Assembly: GCA_003417655.1 (NCBI GenBank)
Contig: QVMW01000004.1
Span: 62,001 to 126,000, forward strand
Direction of reading: 5' to 3'
Length of the DNA stretch: 64,000 bases
DNA from: Rhodobacteraceae bacterium 63075
GTDB taxonomy: Bacteria; Pseudomonadota; Alphaproteobacteria; Rhodobacterales; Rhodobacteraceae
The position numbers and the translations under genes are program-made. This document shows positions 8,553 through 16,122 of the stretch, piece by piece (within the stretch, counting starts at the first letter, position 1; every line of letters begins with the position of its first letter). The notes under the pieces are model-generated. The model did not search any database and was not told the origin of the DNA. It saw only the letters and a list, made by a program, of their open reading frames with translations.

Positions 8553-9660
8553 AACCGTCCGCGTCGCGCTCGGCGCCCGCAGCTACGACATCCACATCGG
8601 CGCGGCGCTTCTCGGCGAGGCCGGCCACCATATCACCCCCCTGCTGTCACGCCCGCGCGTCGCGATCGTGAGCGATGCCCATGTGGCCGCACTCCATCTC
8701 GCCGCGCTGACCGACTCGCTCGAAGCGGCCGGGATCACCTGGTCGAACCTGTCCCTGCCCCAGGGCGAGGCGACGAAGAGCTGGCCATACCTCACGCAGA
8801 CCGTCGAGTGGCTTCTGGAGGAACAGGTCGAACGCGGCGACATCGTGATCGCTCTCGGCGGCGGGGTCATTGGCGATCTGGTCGGCTTCGCCTCCGCGAT
8901 CCTGCGCCGCGGCGTGCGCTTCGTACAGGTGCCGACATCGCTTCTGGCGCAGGTCGACAGCTCGGTCGGCGGCAAGACCGGCATCAACGCAGCGCAGGGC
9001 AAGAACCTCATCGGCGCCTTTCACCAGCCCTCGCTCGTGCTGGCCGATACCCGCGCTCTCGGAACGCTCACCCCGCGCGATTTCCGCGCCGGATACGGCG
9101 AGGTCGTGAAATACGGCCTGCTCGGCGACGCGGAATTCTTCGACTGGCTGGAGACGAACGGCCCCGCCCTCGCCGCGGGCGACATGGCGCTGCGCATCGA
9201 GGCCGTGCGCCGATCCTGCCGGATGAAGGCCGATATCGTGGCCCGCGACGAGACCGAACAGGGCGAGCGCGCCCTGCTCAACCTCGGGCATACCTTCTGC
9301 CACGCGCTCGAGGCGGCGACGGGCTATTCGGACAGGCTTCTGCACGGCGAAGGTGTCGCCATCGGCTGCGCGCTCGCCTTCGAGACCTCCGCGCGCCTCG
9401 GCCTGTGCAGCCAGGAAGCGCCCAGCCGCGTGCGCGCCCATTTGAAGAACATGAAGATGAAGGCCGACCTGTCTGATATCGAAGGTAAACTGCCGGATTC
9501 CGACGGCCTCATCGCGCTGATGATGCAGGACAAGAAAGTCACCTCAGGCAAGCTCAACTTCATCATGGCCCGCGACATCGGCGACGCCTTCGTCACCTCC
9601 GATGTCCCCCGTGAGGTCGTGGAATCCGTCCTCACGGACGCGCTTTCGCAACGCGCCTAG
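8545..9660 (+). CDS. aroB: 3-dehydroquinate synthase
   Basis: A 371-residue AroB that converts DAHP to 3-dehydroquinate using NAD and a divalent metal. The NAD-binding and active-site elements are visible: GGGVIGDLVGFASA, a VPTSLLAQVDSSVGGKTG segment, a GYGEVVKYG metal-ligand region, LNLGHTFCHALE and LLHGEGVAIG. The ATG at 8545 follows GGGAGACC and overlaps the aroK stop by 8 bases. Together the two genes give adjacent steps of the shikimate route. The mRNA end is followed by the hairpin train at 9695-9824. Confidence 0.96.
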   Translation: MPETVRVALGARSYDIHIGAALLGEAGHHITPLLSRPRVAIVSDAHVAALHLAALTDSLEAAGITWSNLSLPQGEATKSWPYLTQTVEWLLEEQVERGDIVIALGGGVIGDLVGFASAILRRGVRFVQVPTSLLAQVDSSVGGKTGINAAQGKNLIGAFHQPSLVLADTRALGTLTPRDFRAGYGEVVKYGLLGDAEFFDWLETNGPALAAGDMALRIEAVRRSCRMKADIVARDETEQGERALLNLGHTFCHALEAATGYSDRLLHGEGVAIGCALAFETSARLGLCSQEAPSRVRAHLKNMKMKADLSDIEGKLPDSDGLIALMMQDKKVTSGKLNFIMARDIGDAFVTSDVPREVVESVLTDALSQRA

Positions 9661-9774
9661 CCCTTTTTTCTTGCCAATAAATATCCCGCCTCTCGCGCAT
9701 TGCTGCGCAATACGCTGCCGGCTTCGCGGTCGCCTTTGGCGACGCGCTTGGGGGGTCCGGGGGCAGAGCCCCCG
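9661..9774 (-). repeat. Dispersed intergenic repeat, copy A, with three-base-loop hairpins
   Basis: Read on the minus strand, this segment aligns over about 110 bases with 35867-35985, read on the plus strand. Shared blocks include the tract AAGCGCGT and the run GCGCGAGAGG-GGGATATTT, and both end in CAAGAAAAAAGG. Hairpins within it are 9695-9703/9707-9715, 9729-9734/9738-9743 and 9758-9764/9768-9774, each with a three-base loop. It sits between the convergent ends of aroB and the FAD oxidoreductase. In this orientation it would be in the 3' untranslated part of the FAD gene transcript. Confidence 0.85.
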
Positions 9775-9783
9775 CCACCGCGA

Positions 9784-9824
9784 CGCGGCGAAGCCGCGGC
9801 GCAAGACCTGTGCGCCGCAGGCGC
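9784..9824. repeat. Two further three-base-loop hairpins beside repeat copy A
   Basis: Just outside repeat copy A, two more hairpins extend the train toward the FAD gene stop: 9784-9789/9793-9798 with loop GAA, and 9812-9816/9820-9824 with loop GCA. With the three hairpins of copy A they make a five-hairpin array filling nearly the whole 173-base gap between the two convergent genes. Confidence 0.75.
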
Positions 9825-9833
9825 GCCTTTTGA

Positions 9834-12254
9834 TCACGCCCGCAGCTTTTCGCCCTTCGGATCGAAAGGCGGCTCCGGCAAAATCCGCGCCCTGTGCGGG
9901 CGGCCCAGAACCATGACCTCGACCTCCTCGCCCTCGAAATCGCCCTTCACGAAGCCGAGCGCGAGGCTCATGCCCACCGTGTAGCCATAGGCCCCCGAGG
10001 TGACCCGCCCCAGCGGCTCGTCGCCAGCAAAGATCGGCTCGCCCCCCGTCGCATCGGCACTCGAGGCCGTCACGTCGGCCTCGTCCAGCGCCAGCAGGAC
10101 GAGCTTCTCGCGCGGGGCCTGGGCCATGACATCGGCGCAGGCCGGCTTGTTCAGGAAGTCCTTGTCCATCTTGCAGAGCCCGGCAAGACCCACTTCCTGC
10201 GGCCAGTATTCGGGGCTGTATTCGCGGCTCCAGGAGCCGTAGCCCTTCTCGATGCGCAGGCTCATCAGCGCGCGGCTGCCCACCGGCCCCGCGCCGAGCT
10301 CGCGGCCCGCCTCGATCAAGGCGTCATAGAGCCTGAGCTGGTCTTCCTTGCGGCAATGCAGCTCCCAGCCGAGATCGCCGGTGAAACTCACCCGCAGCGC
10401 GAGGCAGTCGACCCCGGCGATCTCGATGCGCTTCGAGCGCATGAAGCGGAAGTCTTCTGTCTCAAAGCTGGCATTGGACAGCCGCGCCAGCAGCGCGCGG
10501 CTCTTCGGGCCAGCCACGTTGAAGCCGCACATGTCTTCGGTCATGCTCTCGAACGTGGTGCCTTCTGGCAACGGCACGGCGTCGTAGAAGCGTTTCTGGT
10601 AGCGTTCGGCCATGCCCGAGGAGACGATCCAGAACTCGTCCTCACCGAGCTTCGTGACGGTCGCATCTCCCGCGATCCCGCCGCGCACCCCGATGAGCGG
10701 CGTCAGGCAGGAGCGGCCGACCTCGGACGGCATCCGGTTGGCGAAGACGGCGTTCAGCCAGTCCTCCGCGCCGGGGCCTTTCACGCGGTATTTCGCGAAG
10801 TTGGAGATGTCGATGATCCCCGCCGCCGCGCGCAGCATCCGGCATTCCGCGCCCACCGGCGCCCACCAGTTCTGGCGGGTGAAGCCGTCGGTGTCTTCGG
10901 TCCCCGGCTCGGGGGCGAACCACAGCGGATGTTCCCAGCCGTAATTCAGGCCAAAAACCGCGCCGAGCTCCTTCTGGCGCGCATAGGCCGGGCGCGTGCG
11001 CACCGGCCGGCCCGCCGCGCGCTCCTCGTTCGGGAAATGGATCTTGAACCGGTGCGCATAAACGTCCTGCACACGCGCTTTCGTGAAGGCCTTGTCCGCC
11101 CAGTCGCCGAAGCGCGCCATGTCCCAGGCGAACATGTCGTAGCGCATCTCGCCTTCCACGATCCAGTCGGCCACCATCAGCCCCATGCCTGCGCTCTGCG
11201 AAAAGCCCGGGATGATCCCGCCGCACATGAAATAGCCCTTGCGCTCGGGCACCGGCCCCAGGATCACGTTGCTGTCGGGCGACCAGATCATCGGCCCATT
11301 GATCACCCGCTTGATCCCCGCCTCCGCGGCCACGGGCACACGGTCCATCGCGCGCATCACGTTCTCCATGATCCGCTCCAGATCGTCGGGGAAGAGATCA
11401 TGGGCGAAGTCGAGCGGCGTGCCCTCCACGGCCCAGAAACGCATGTCCTTCTCGTAAGCCCCGATCAGAAGGCCCTTGCCCTCCTGGCGCATGTAATATT
11501 CGCCGTCCCGGTCCGCGACCGAGGGCAGCCGCCGCCCCGCAGCCTCCACCTCGGGGATGGATTCGGTGACGAAATATTGGTGCTCCGTCGGCTGGAGCGG
11601 CACGTCGATCCCCGCCATCGCGGCCACCTCGCGCCCCCAGAGCCCCGCCGCGTTGATCACCCAGGGCGTGCGAATCTCGCCTTTGGGCGTCTCGACGATC
11701 CATGTTCCGTCCGGCTCCTGAACCGTGGCCGTCACCGGCGTGAACCGGTGGATCTCCGCCCCCCGCTGGCGCGCGCCCTGCGCATAGGCGTTGGTCACGC
11801 CCGAAGGGTCCACGTTGCCGCCCGAGGGCTCCCACATGATGCAGCGGATGCCGTCGAAATTGACCAGCGGGTGTTTCTTTTCGGCCTCGGCGCGGGAAAT
11901 CTCGTGAAACTCCATGCCATAGAGCCGCGCCTTGGCTTCCTGCAGCTTGAGCTGGTGTTCGCGGTCCTCGGTCTGCGCGAGATAGAGCGAGCCGGGCTGG
12001 AAGACGCCGCAGCTCTGGCCGGTTTCCGCCTCGAGGCTGTTGTAAAGGTCCATCGTGTAGTGCTGGAGGCGGGAGATATTGGCGCTGTCGTGCAGCCCGT
12101 GAATCCCCGCCGCCGCGTGCCAGGTCGAGCCGCTCGTCAGCTCGTCACGTTCGAGCAGGACGACATCGCTCCAGCCCATCTTCGTCAGGTGATAGAGGAT
12201 CGAGCACCCGATCAGCCCGCCGCCGATCACCACCGCCTGTGCCTCGTTGCGCAT
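9834..12254 (-). CDS. FAD-dependent oxidoreductase fused to GcvT-like folate domain (dimethylglycine/sarcosine dehydrogenase type)
   Basis: An 806-residue two-part enzyme. The N-terminal half is a DAO-type FAD domain with the dinucleotide motif VIGGGLIGCS. It also has TSGSTWHAAAG, where the His corresponds to the covalent flavin attachment site of dimethylglycine and sarcosine dehydrogenases. The C-terminal half (about 430-800) is a GcvT/aminomethyltransferase fold that passes the released one-carbon unit to tetrahydrofolate. The likely substrate is an N-methylated glycine or similar osmolyte-derived amine. The ATG at 12254 is preferred over the one at 12269 because AAGG lies 8 bases before it. 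It is divergent from a paralogue at 12551. Confidence 0.88.
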   Translation of the reverse strand: MRNEAQAVVIGGGLIGCSILYHLTKMGWSDVVLLERDELTSGSTWHAAAGIHGLHDSANISRLQHYTMDLYNSLEAETGQSCGVFQPGSLYLAQTEDREHQLKLQEAKARLYGMEFHEISRAEAEKKHPLVNFDGIRCIMWEPSGGNVDPSGVTNAYAQGARQRGAEIHRFTPVTATVQEPDGTWIVETPKGEIRTPWVINAAGLWGREVAAMAGIDVPLQPTEHQYFVTESIPEVEAAGRRLPSVADRDGEYYMRQEGKGLLIGAYEKDMRFWAVEGTPLDFAHDLFPDDLERIMENVMRAMDRVPVAAEAGIKRVINGPMIWSPDSNVILGPVPERKGYFMCGGIIPGFSQSAGMGLMVADWIVEGEMRYDMFAWDMARFGDWADKAFTKARVQDVYAHRFKIHFPNEERAAGRPVRTRPAYARQKELGAVFGLNYGWEHPLWFAPEPGTEDTDGFTRQNWWAPVGAECRMLRAAAGIIDISNFAKYRVKGPGAEDWLNAVFANRMPSEVGRSCLTPLIGVRGGIAGDATVTKLGEDEFWIVSSGMAERYQKRFYDAVPLPEGTTFESMTEDMCGFNVAGPKSRALLARLSNASFETEDFRFMRSKRIEIAGVDCLALRVSFTGDLGWELHCRKEDQLRLYDALIEAGRELGAGPVGSRALMSLRIEKGYGSWSREYSPEYWPQEVGLAGLCKMDKDFLNKPACADVMAQAPREKLVLLALDEADVTASSADATGGEPIFAGDEPLGRVTSGAYGYTVGMSLALGFVKGDFEGEEVEVMVLGRPHRARILPEPPFDPKGEKLRA

Positions 12255-12408
12255 TTGGCAAACCTTCATTTCGTTTCATCTCGCAGGGAAGATGCACGAA
12301 GCGCACCCGCTCCATTTGCCTCAAGGCGACATTTCGCGTCGGAAAAATTGCGCCTGGCCGTCAGAGGCGCGGCGCGCGGCTGTTCAAACAGCGTTGAAAT
12401 TCTCGCTG

Positions 12409-12488
12409 CCTGCAAGCCCATATATCAGCCAGTCTTACAAGCGATGAAAACACGTGCTACCTCCTTGCAAGCGACAAATCATGTCGCT
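12409..12488. promoter_or_regulatory. Candidate operator region between divergent FAD-GcvT genes
   Basis: The 296-base gap between the two divergent oxidoreductases holds related elements. CTTACAAGCGA at 12434-12444 and CTTGCAAGCGA at 12464-12474 are direct repeats 30 bases apart, about three helical turns. A weaker CCTGCAAGCC lies near 12409. An inverted repeat AGCGACA/TGTCGCT at 12470-12476/12482-12488 overlaps the second direct repeat. All lie 60-140 bases before the plus-strand start. A dimeric regulator binding here could control both genes. No regulator gene is adjacent. Confidence 0.45.
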
Positions 12489-12550
12489 CCTTGACCAGCC
12501 GCCCGTCCGGCACATCTGCAATCCTAGCCGCATCCAGCAGGGAGAAACAC

Positions 12551-14968
12551 ATGAAAACCACAACACGCGTGGCCGTTATCGGCGGGGGCGTTGTCGGCGT
12601 CTCGGTTCTCTATCACCTCACCAAGCTCGGCTGGTCCGATGTCATGCTGATCGAACGCTCCGATCTGACATCGGGCAGCACATGGCACGCCGCCGGCGGG
12701 TTTCATACGCTCAACGGCGATACCAACATGGCCGCGCTGCAAGGCTACACGATCAATCTCTACAAAGAGCTCGAGGAGCTCACGGGGCTGAGCTGCGGGC
12801 TGCACCATGTCGGCGGCGTCACGCTGGCGGACAACAAGGACCGTTTCGACATGCTGCTGGCCGAGCGCGCCAAGCACCGTTTCATGGGGCTGGAGACGGA
12901 GATCGTCACCCCCGAGGAGATTCGCGAGATCGCACCGGTGACCAACACCGATGGCATTCTCGGCGCGCTTTACGACCCGCTCGATGGCCACCTCGACCCC
13001 TCCGGCACGACCCATGCCTATGCCAAGGCCGCGCGCATGGGCGGCGCGACGATCGAGACCCATTGCAAGGTGATCGAGACCAACCAGCGCAGCGACGGCA
13101 CATGGGACGTGGTGACCGAGAAAGGCACCGTTCACGCCGAACACCTCGTCAACGCAGCCGGTCTCTGGGCCCGTGAAGTGGGGGCCATGGCGGGCGTCTA
13201 CCTGCCGCTGCACCCGATGGAACACCAGTATATCGTCACCGACGAAGTGCCGCTCATCAAGGAGATGATGGCGGACGGGCGCGAACACCCGCATGTCATG
13301 GACCCGGCGGGCGAAAGCTATCTGCGCCAGGAGGGCAAGGGGCTGTGCATCGGCTTCTATGAGCAGCCCTGCCGCGCCTGGGCCATCGACGGGACGAGCT
13401 GGGATTTTGGCCATGAGCTGCTTCCGGATGATTTCGACAAGATCGAGGACAGCATCGATTTCGCCTACCGCCGCTTCCCCGACCTGGAAAAAGCCGGGGT
13501 CAAATCGGTCATTCACGGCCCCTTCACCTTCGCCCCCGACGGCAACCCGCTGGTCGGCCCCGTGCCGGGCATGCGCAACTACTGGTCGGCCTGCGGCGTC
13601 ATGGCCGGGTTCAGCCAGGGCGGCGGCGTCGGGCTGATGCTGGCGCAATGGATGGTGGAAGGCGAATGCGAGCGCGACACCACGGCGATGGACGTGGCCC
13701 GCTACGGCGACTGGATCACCCCGGGCTACACGCTGCCCAAGGTCATCGAGAACTACCAGAAGCGCTTCTCCGTGGCCTATCCCAACGAGGAACTGCCCGC
13801 CGCGCGGCCCTTCCGGCAAACGCCGATGTATGACGTCTTTTCCGATATGGGCGCGGTCTGGGGCCACCAGTATGGCCTTGAAGTGGTCAACTACTACGCG
13901 CAAGGAGACGAGCCCACCTTCGAGACCCCGAGCTTCCGCCGCTCCGACGCCTGGGAGGCCACCAAGCGCGAGGTCCAGGGCGTGCGCGGCGGCGTGGGCA
14001 TCAACGAGGTGCATAATTTCGGCAAATATCTCGTCACCGGCCCCAATGCGCGCGCCTGGCTCGACCGCGTGATGGCCGGCCGCGTGCCGGGGCCGGGCCG
14101 CCTCTCGCTCACGCCGATGCTCAGCCCCGCAGGCCGGATCATCGGCGATTTCACCATCTCCTGCTTTTCCGAAGAGGCCTTCCAGCTCACCGCCTCCTAT
14201 GGCAGCCAGGCCTTTCACATGCGCTGGTTCGAGCACAACGAGATGGAGGGCGTCCATGTGGAGAACATCTCCGACAAGCTCAACGGCTTCCAGATCGCCG
14301 GGCCGAAGGCGCGCGAGGTGCTCGCCGCCTGCACGCGCTCGGACATCTCGGGCATGCGTTTCATGGACCTGCGCCAGATCACCGTCGGCATGGTCGATTG
14401 CACTGTCCAGCGCGTGAGCTTCACCGGCGATCTCGGCTTCGAGATCTATTGCGACCCGATGGCGCAACGCGCGCTCTGGTCCGTGCTCTGGGAGGAAGGG
14501 CAAAATCACGGGATGGTCCCCTTCGGGATGCGCGCGATGATGTCGCTCCGGCTCGACAAGTTCTTCGGCGCCTGGCTGCGCGAGTTCTCGCCCGACTATA
14601 CCCCGGCCGAAACCGGGCTCGACAGGTTCATCTCCTGGAAGAAGAACGCCGATTTCATCGGTCGCGCCGCCGCCGAGGCAGAGCGCGAGAGCGGCCCGGA
14701 GCGCAAGCTCTGCGCCTTCGAGGTCGATGCGGACGACACGGACGTGAACGCCTACGAGCCGATCTGGCTTGACGGCGCGGTCGTCGGGTTCTGCACCTCG
14801 GGCGGCTATTCTCACCACGCCGAAAAGTCGGTCGCGCTGGGCTTCGTGCCCACGGAGCGCGCCGAGGCGGGGCTCGAAGTCGAGATCGAGATACTCGGGC
14901 AGATGCGCAAAGCGCGGCTCATCACCGAGCCGCTCTTCGACGCGGACGGCGCGCGGATGCGCGGCTGA
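12551..14968 (+). CDS. FAD-dependent oxidoreductase fused to GcvT-like folate domain, paralogue
   Basis: An 805-residue paralogue of the divergent gene with the same architecture. The FAD motif is VIGGGVVGVS, the putative covalent-flavin motif is TSGSTWHAAGG, and the C-terminal half is GcvT-like (RVSFTGDLGFEIYC, MRAMMSLRLDK). It probably oxidatively demethylates a methylated amine or amino acid and delivers formaldehyde to folate. The start at 12551 follows GGGAGAAACAC. The two copies are clearly diverged, suggesting different substrates, for example successive steps of betaine-type catabolism; that is inference. A MobA-like nucleotidyltransferase gene follows 4 bases after its stop. Confidence 0.88.
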   Translation: MKTTTRVAVIGGGVVGVSVLYHLTKLGWSDVMLIERSDLTSGSTWHAAGGFHTLNGDTNMAALQGYTINLYKELEELTGLSCGLHHVGGVTLADNKDRFDMLLAERAKHRFMGLETEIVTPEEIREIAPVTNTDGILGALYDPLDGHLDPSGTTHAYAKAARMGGATIETHCKVIETNQRSDGTWDVVTEKGTVHAEHLVNAAGLWAREVGAMAGVYLPLHPMEHQYIVTDEVPLIKEMMADGREHPHVMDPAGESYLRQEGKGLCIGFYEQPCRAWAIDGTSWDFGHELLPDDFDKIEDSIDFAYRRFPDLEKAGVKSVIHGPFTFAPDGNPLVGPVPGMRNYWSACGVMAGFSQGGGVGLMLAQWMVEGECERDTTAMDVARYGDWITPGYTLPKVIENYQKRFSVAYPNEELPAARPFRQTPMYDVFSDMGAVWGHQYGLEVVNYYAQGDEPTFETPSFRRSDAWEATKREVQGVRGGVGINEVHNFGKYLVTGPNARAWLDRVMAGRVPGPGRLSLTPMLSPAGRIIGDFTISCFSEEAFQLTASYGSQAFHMRWFEHNEMEGVHVENISDKLNGFQIAGPKAREVLAACTRSDISGMRFMDLRQITVGMVDCTVQRVSFTGDLGFEIYCDPMAQRALWSVLWEEGQNHGMVPFGMRAMMSLRLDKFFGAWLREFSPDYTPAETGLDRFISWKKNADFIGRAAAEAERESGPERKLCAFEVDADDTDVNAYEPIWLDGAVVGFCTSGGYSHHAEKSVALGFVPTERAEAGLEVEIEILGQMRKARLITEPLFDADGARMRG

Positions 14969-14972
14969 GCCC

Positions 14973-15575
14973 ATGGCACGGACCGTCCTGCTTCCCGCCG
15001 CCGGGGCCTCCAGCCGGATGCGTGGTGGCGACAAGCTGCTGGAGGACGTCGGCGGCGCGCCCTGCCTGCGCGTAATGGCCGCTCGCACCCTTGAGAGCGC
15101 GCAGCGCGTCATCGTCACCCTGCCCGAGGCCTCTCACCCGCGCGCCGAGGCGCTCGAGGGGTTGCCGGTTGAAACCCTGCCCGTCCCGGACGCCGCCGAA
15201 GGCATGGCGGCCTCCCTGCGCGCCGGGGCCGAGGCGGCTCCGGAAGGCAGCGCGCTGATGGTGCTCCCGCCCGACATGCCCGCCCTCGAGGCCGGGGACC
15301 TCGCCGCGCTCTGGCGCGCCTTCGAGGCGGCCCCGCCCGGCACGATCCTGCGCGGCTGCGCCGAAGACGGCACGGCCGGACATCCGGTGATTTTCGATCA
15401 GGCCTTCCTGCCCGATTTCGCCGCGCTGCGTGGCGATGCCGGGGCCGCACCTATTCTGCGGCAACACCCGGATGCGCTACGGTGTCATCGCCTGCCAGGC
15501 ACACGTGCAACTCTTGATCTCGATACGCCTGAAGATTGGGCGCGATGGCGTCGTGCATCACATCGGGCAGGATGA
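14973..15575 (+). CDS. MobA/MocA-like nucleotidyltransferase
   Basis: A 200-residue protein with the NTP-transferase signature LLPAAGASSRMRGGDKLL at the N-terminus. A mid-domain LPPDMPALEAGDL and a C-terminal DLDTPEDWARW complete the pattern of the MobA/MocA/CoxI family, which transfers CMP or GMP to molybdopterin or activates small phosphorylated substrates. The gene starts 4 bases after the FAD-GcvT gene and is likely co-transcribed with it. Its last 125 bases overlap, on the other strand, a small RTX-like ORF. Because the DTPED motif is conserved at the C-terminus, this end of the gene is considered real. Confidence 0.8.
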   Translation: MARTVLLPAAGASSRMRGGDKLLEDVGGAPCLRVMAARTLESAQRVIVTLPEASHPRAEALEGLPVETLPVPDAAEGMAASLRAGAEAAPEGSALMVLPPDMPALEAGDLAALWRAFEAAPPGTILRGCAEDGTAGHPVIFDQAFLPDFAALRGDAGAAPILRQHPDALRCHRLPGTRATLDLDTPEDWARWRRASHRAG

Positions 15576-15846
15576 TCGTCGCGACATCGCGGAACACGAT
15601 CGCATCGATCCCGTCGGAAATCTCGCCGCACCCCCGGCCCAGCACCTTGAGCGTCAGCCCGTCGCCGAAGGCGCTCAGGTCGATCACGTCGCAGGACGGC
15701 CCCGGGCCGTGGCCGATCAGCGCGTCCCGTCCCAGCCCGCCGCGCAGGGGCGCGGGCCGATAGACATTGCCGCAGCAGTCCCGGTGCTCTCCGATTGTCG
15801 CGTAATGCGACACGTGATTCTCGAAATAGCCTGTTCTGTGTGGCAT
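15451..15846 (-). CDS. Small hypothetical protein with an RTX-like segment
   Basis: A 131-residue ORF from the ATG at 15846, preceded by a GAAGAGGCGAG ribosome-binding region. It has no signal peptide. The middle contains GGLGRDALIGHGPG followed by CDVIDLSAFGDGLTL, close in style to a single calcium-binding RTX turn and the strand that follows it. This fits with the RTX/Hint gene downstream on the same strand. Its 3' 125 bases overlap the convergent nucleotidyltransferase, which is a long overlap, so one of the two ends might be over-extended. No function can be assigned. Confidence 0.5.
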   Translation of the reverse strand: MPHRTGYFENHVSHYATIGEHRDCCGNVYRPAPLRGGLGRDALIGHGPGPSCDVIDLSAFGDGLTLKVLGRGCGEISDGIDAIVFRDVATIILPDVMHDAIAPNLQAYRDQELHVCLAGDDTVAHPGVAAE

Positions 15847-16002
15847 GCTCGCCTCTTCATTACTCGTCAAAAACCCACTGCTCTTGCTCTCTGAGGGGCC
15901 TAGTCATCCATTTGGGCATGATTGCGACACGATTGCGCCATCTCTCGGATGATTGCCGAAAACTCCTGCGTTTTCCCTAACGCAAGGGCCACGAACGCAA
16001 AT

Positions 16003-16107
16003 CGGGAAGGCACGAGACGCGCCTTCCCGGGGCCCTCGCCTACGAGAAGCGAGGGGGCTGCATATTCGGATGTCATGAAAACAGGCCGCGAGTTTGCCCG
16101 CGACCTG
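16003..16107 (-). terminator. Hairpin cluster and intrinsic terminator after the RTX/Hint gene
   Basis: On the minus strand, just past the stop at 16123, there is a 9-bp stem (16099-16107 with 16082-16090, one G-T pair) followed by TTTT, a standard intrinsic terminator for the RTX/Hint gene. Two more inverted repeats lie beyond it: 16033-16039/16049-16055 and 16003-16011/16021-16029, each with a nine-base loop. No gene is seen in the rest of the 276-base gap. Confidence 0.75.
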
Positions 16108-16122
16108 CCTTTGGCTATCGGC

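Noticed and set aside
12524..15118. An 864-codon open frame antisense to the second FAD-GcvT gene
   Set aside because: Same reason: fully antisense to a clear enzyme, with low-complexity His/Asp/Arg-rich composition.
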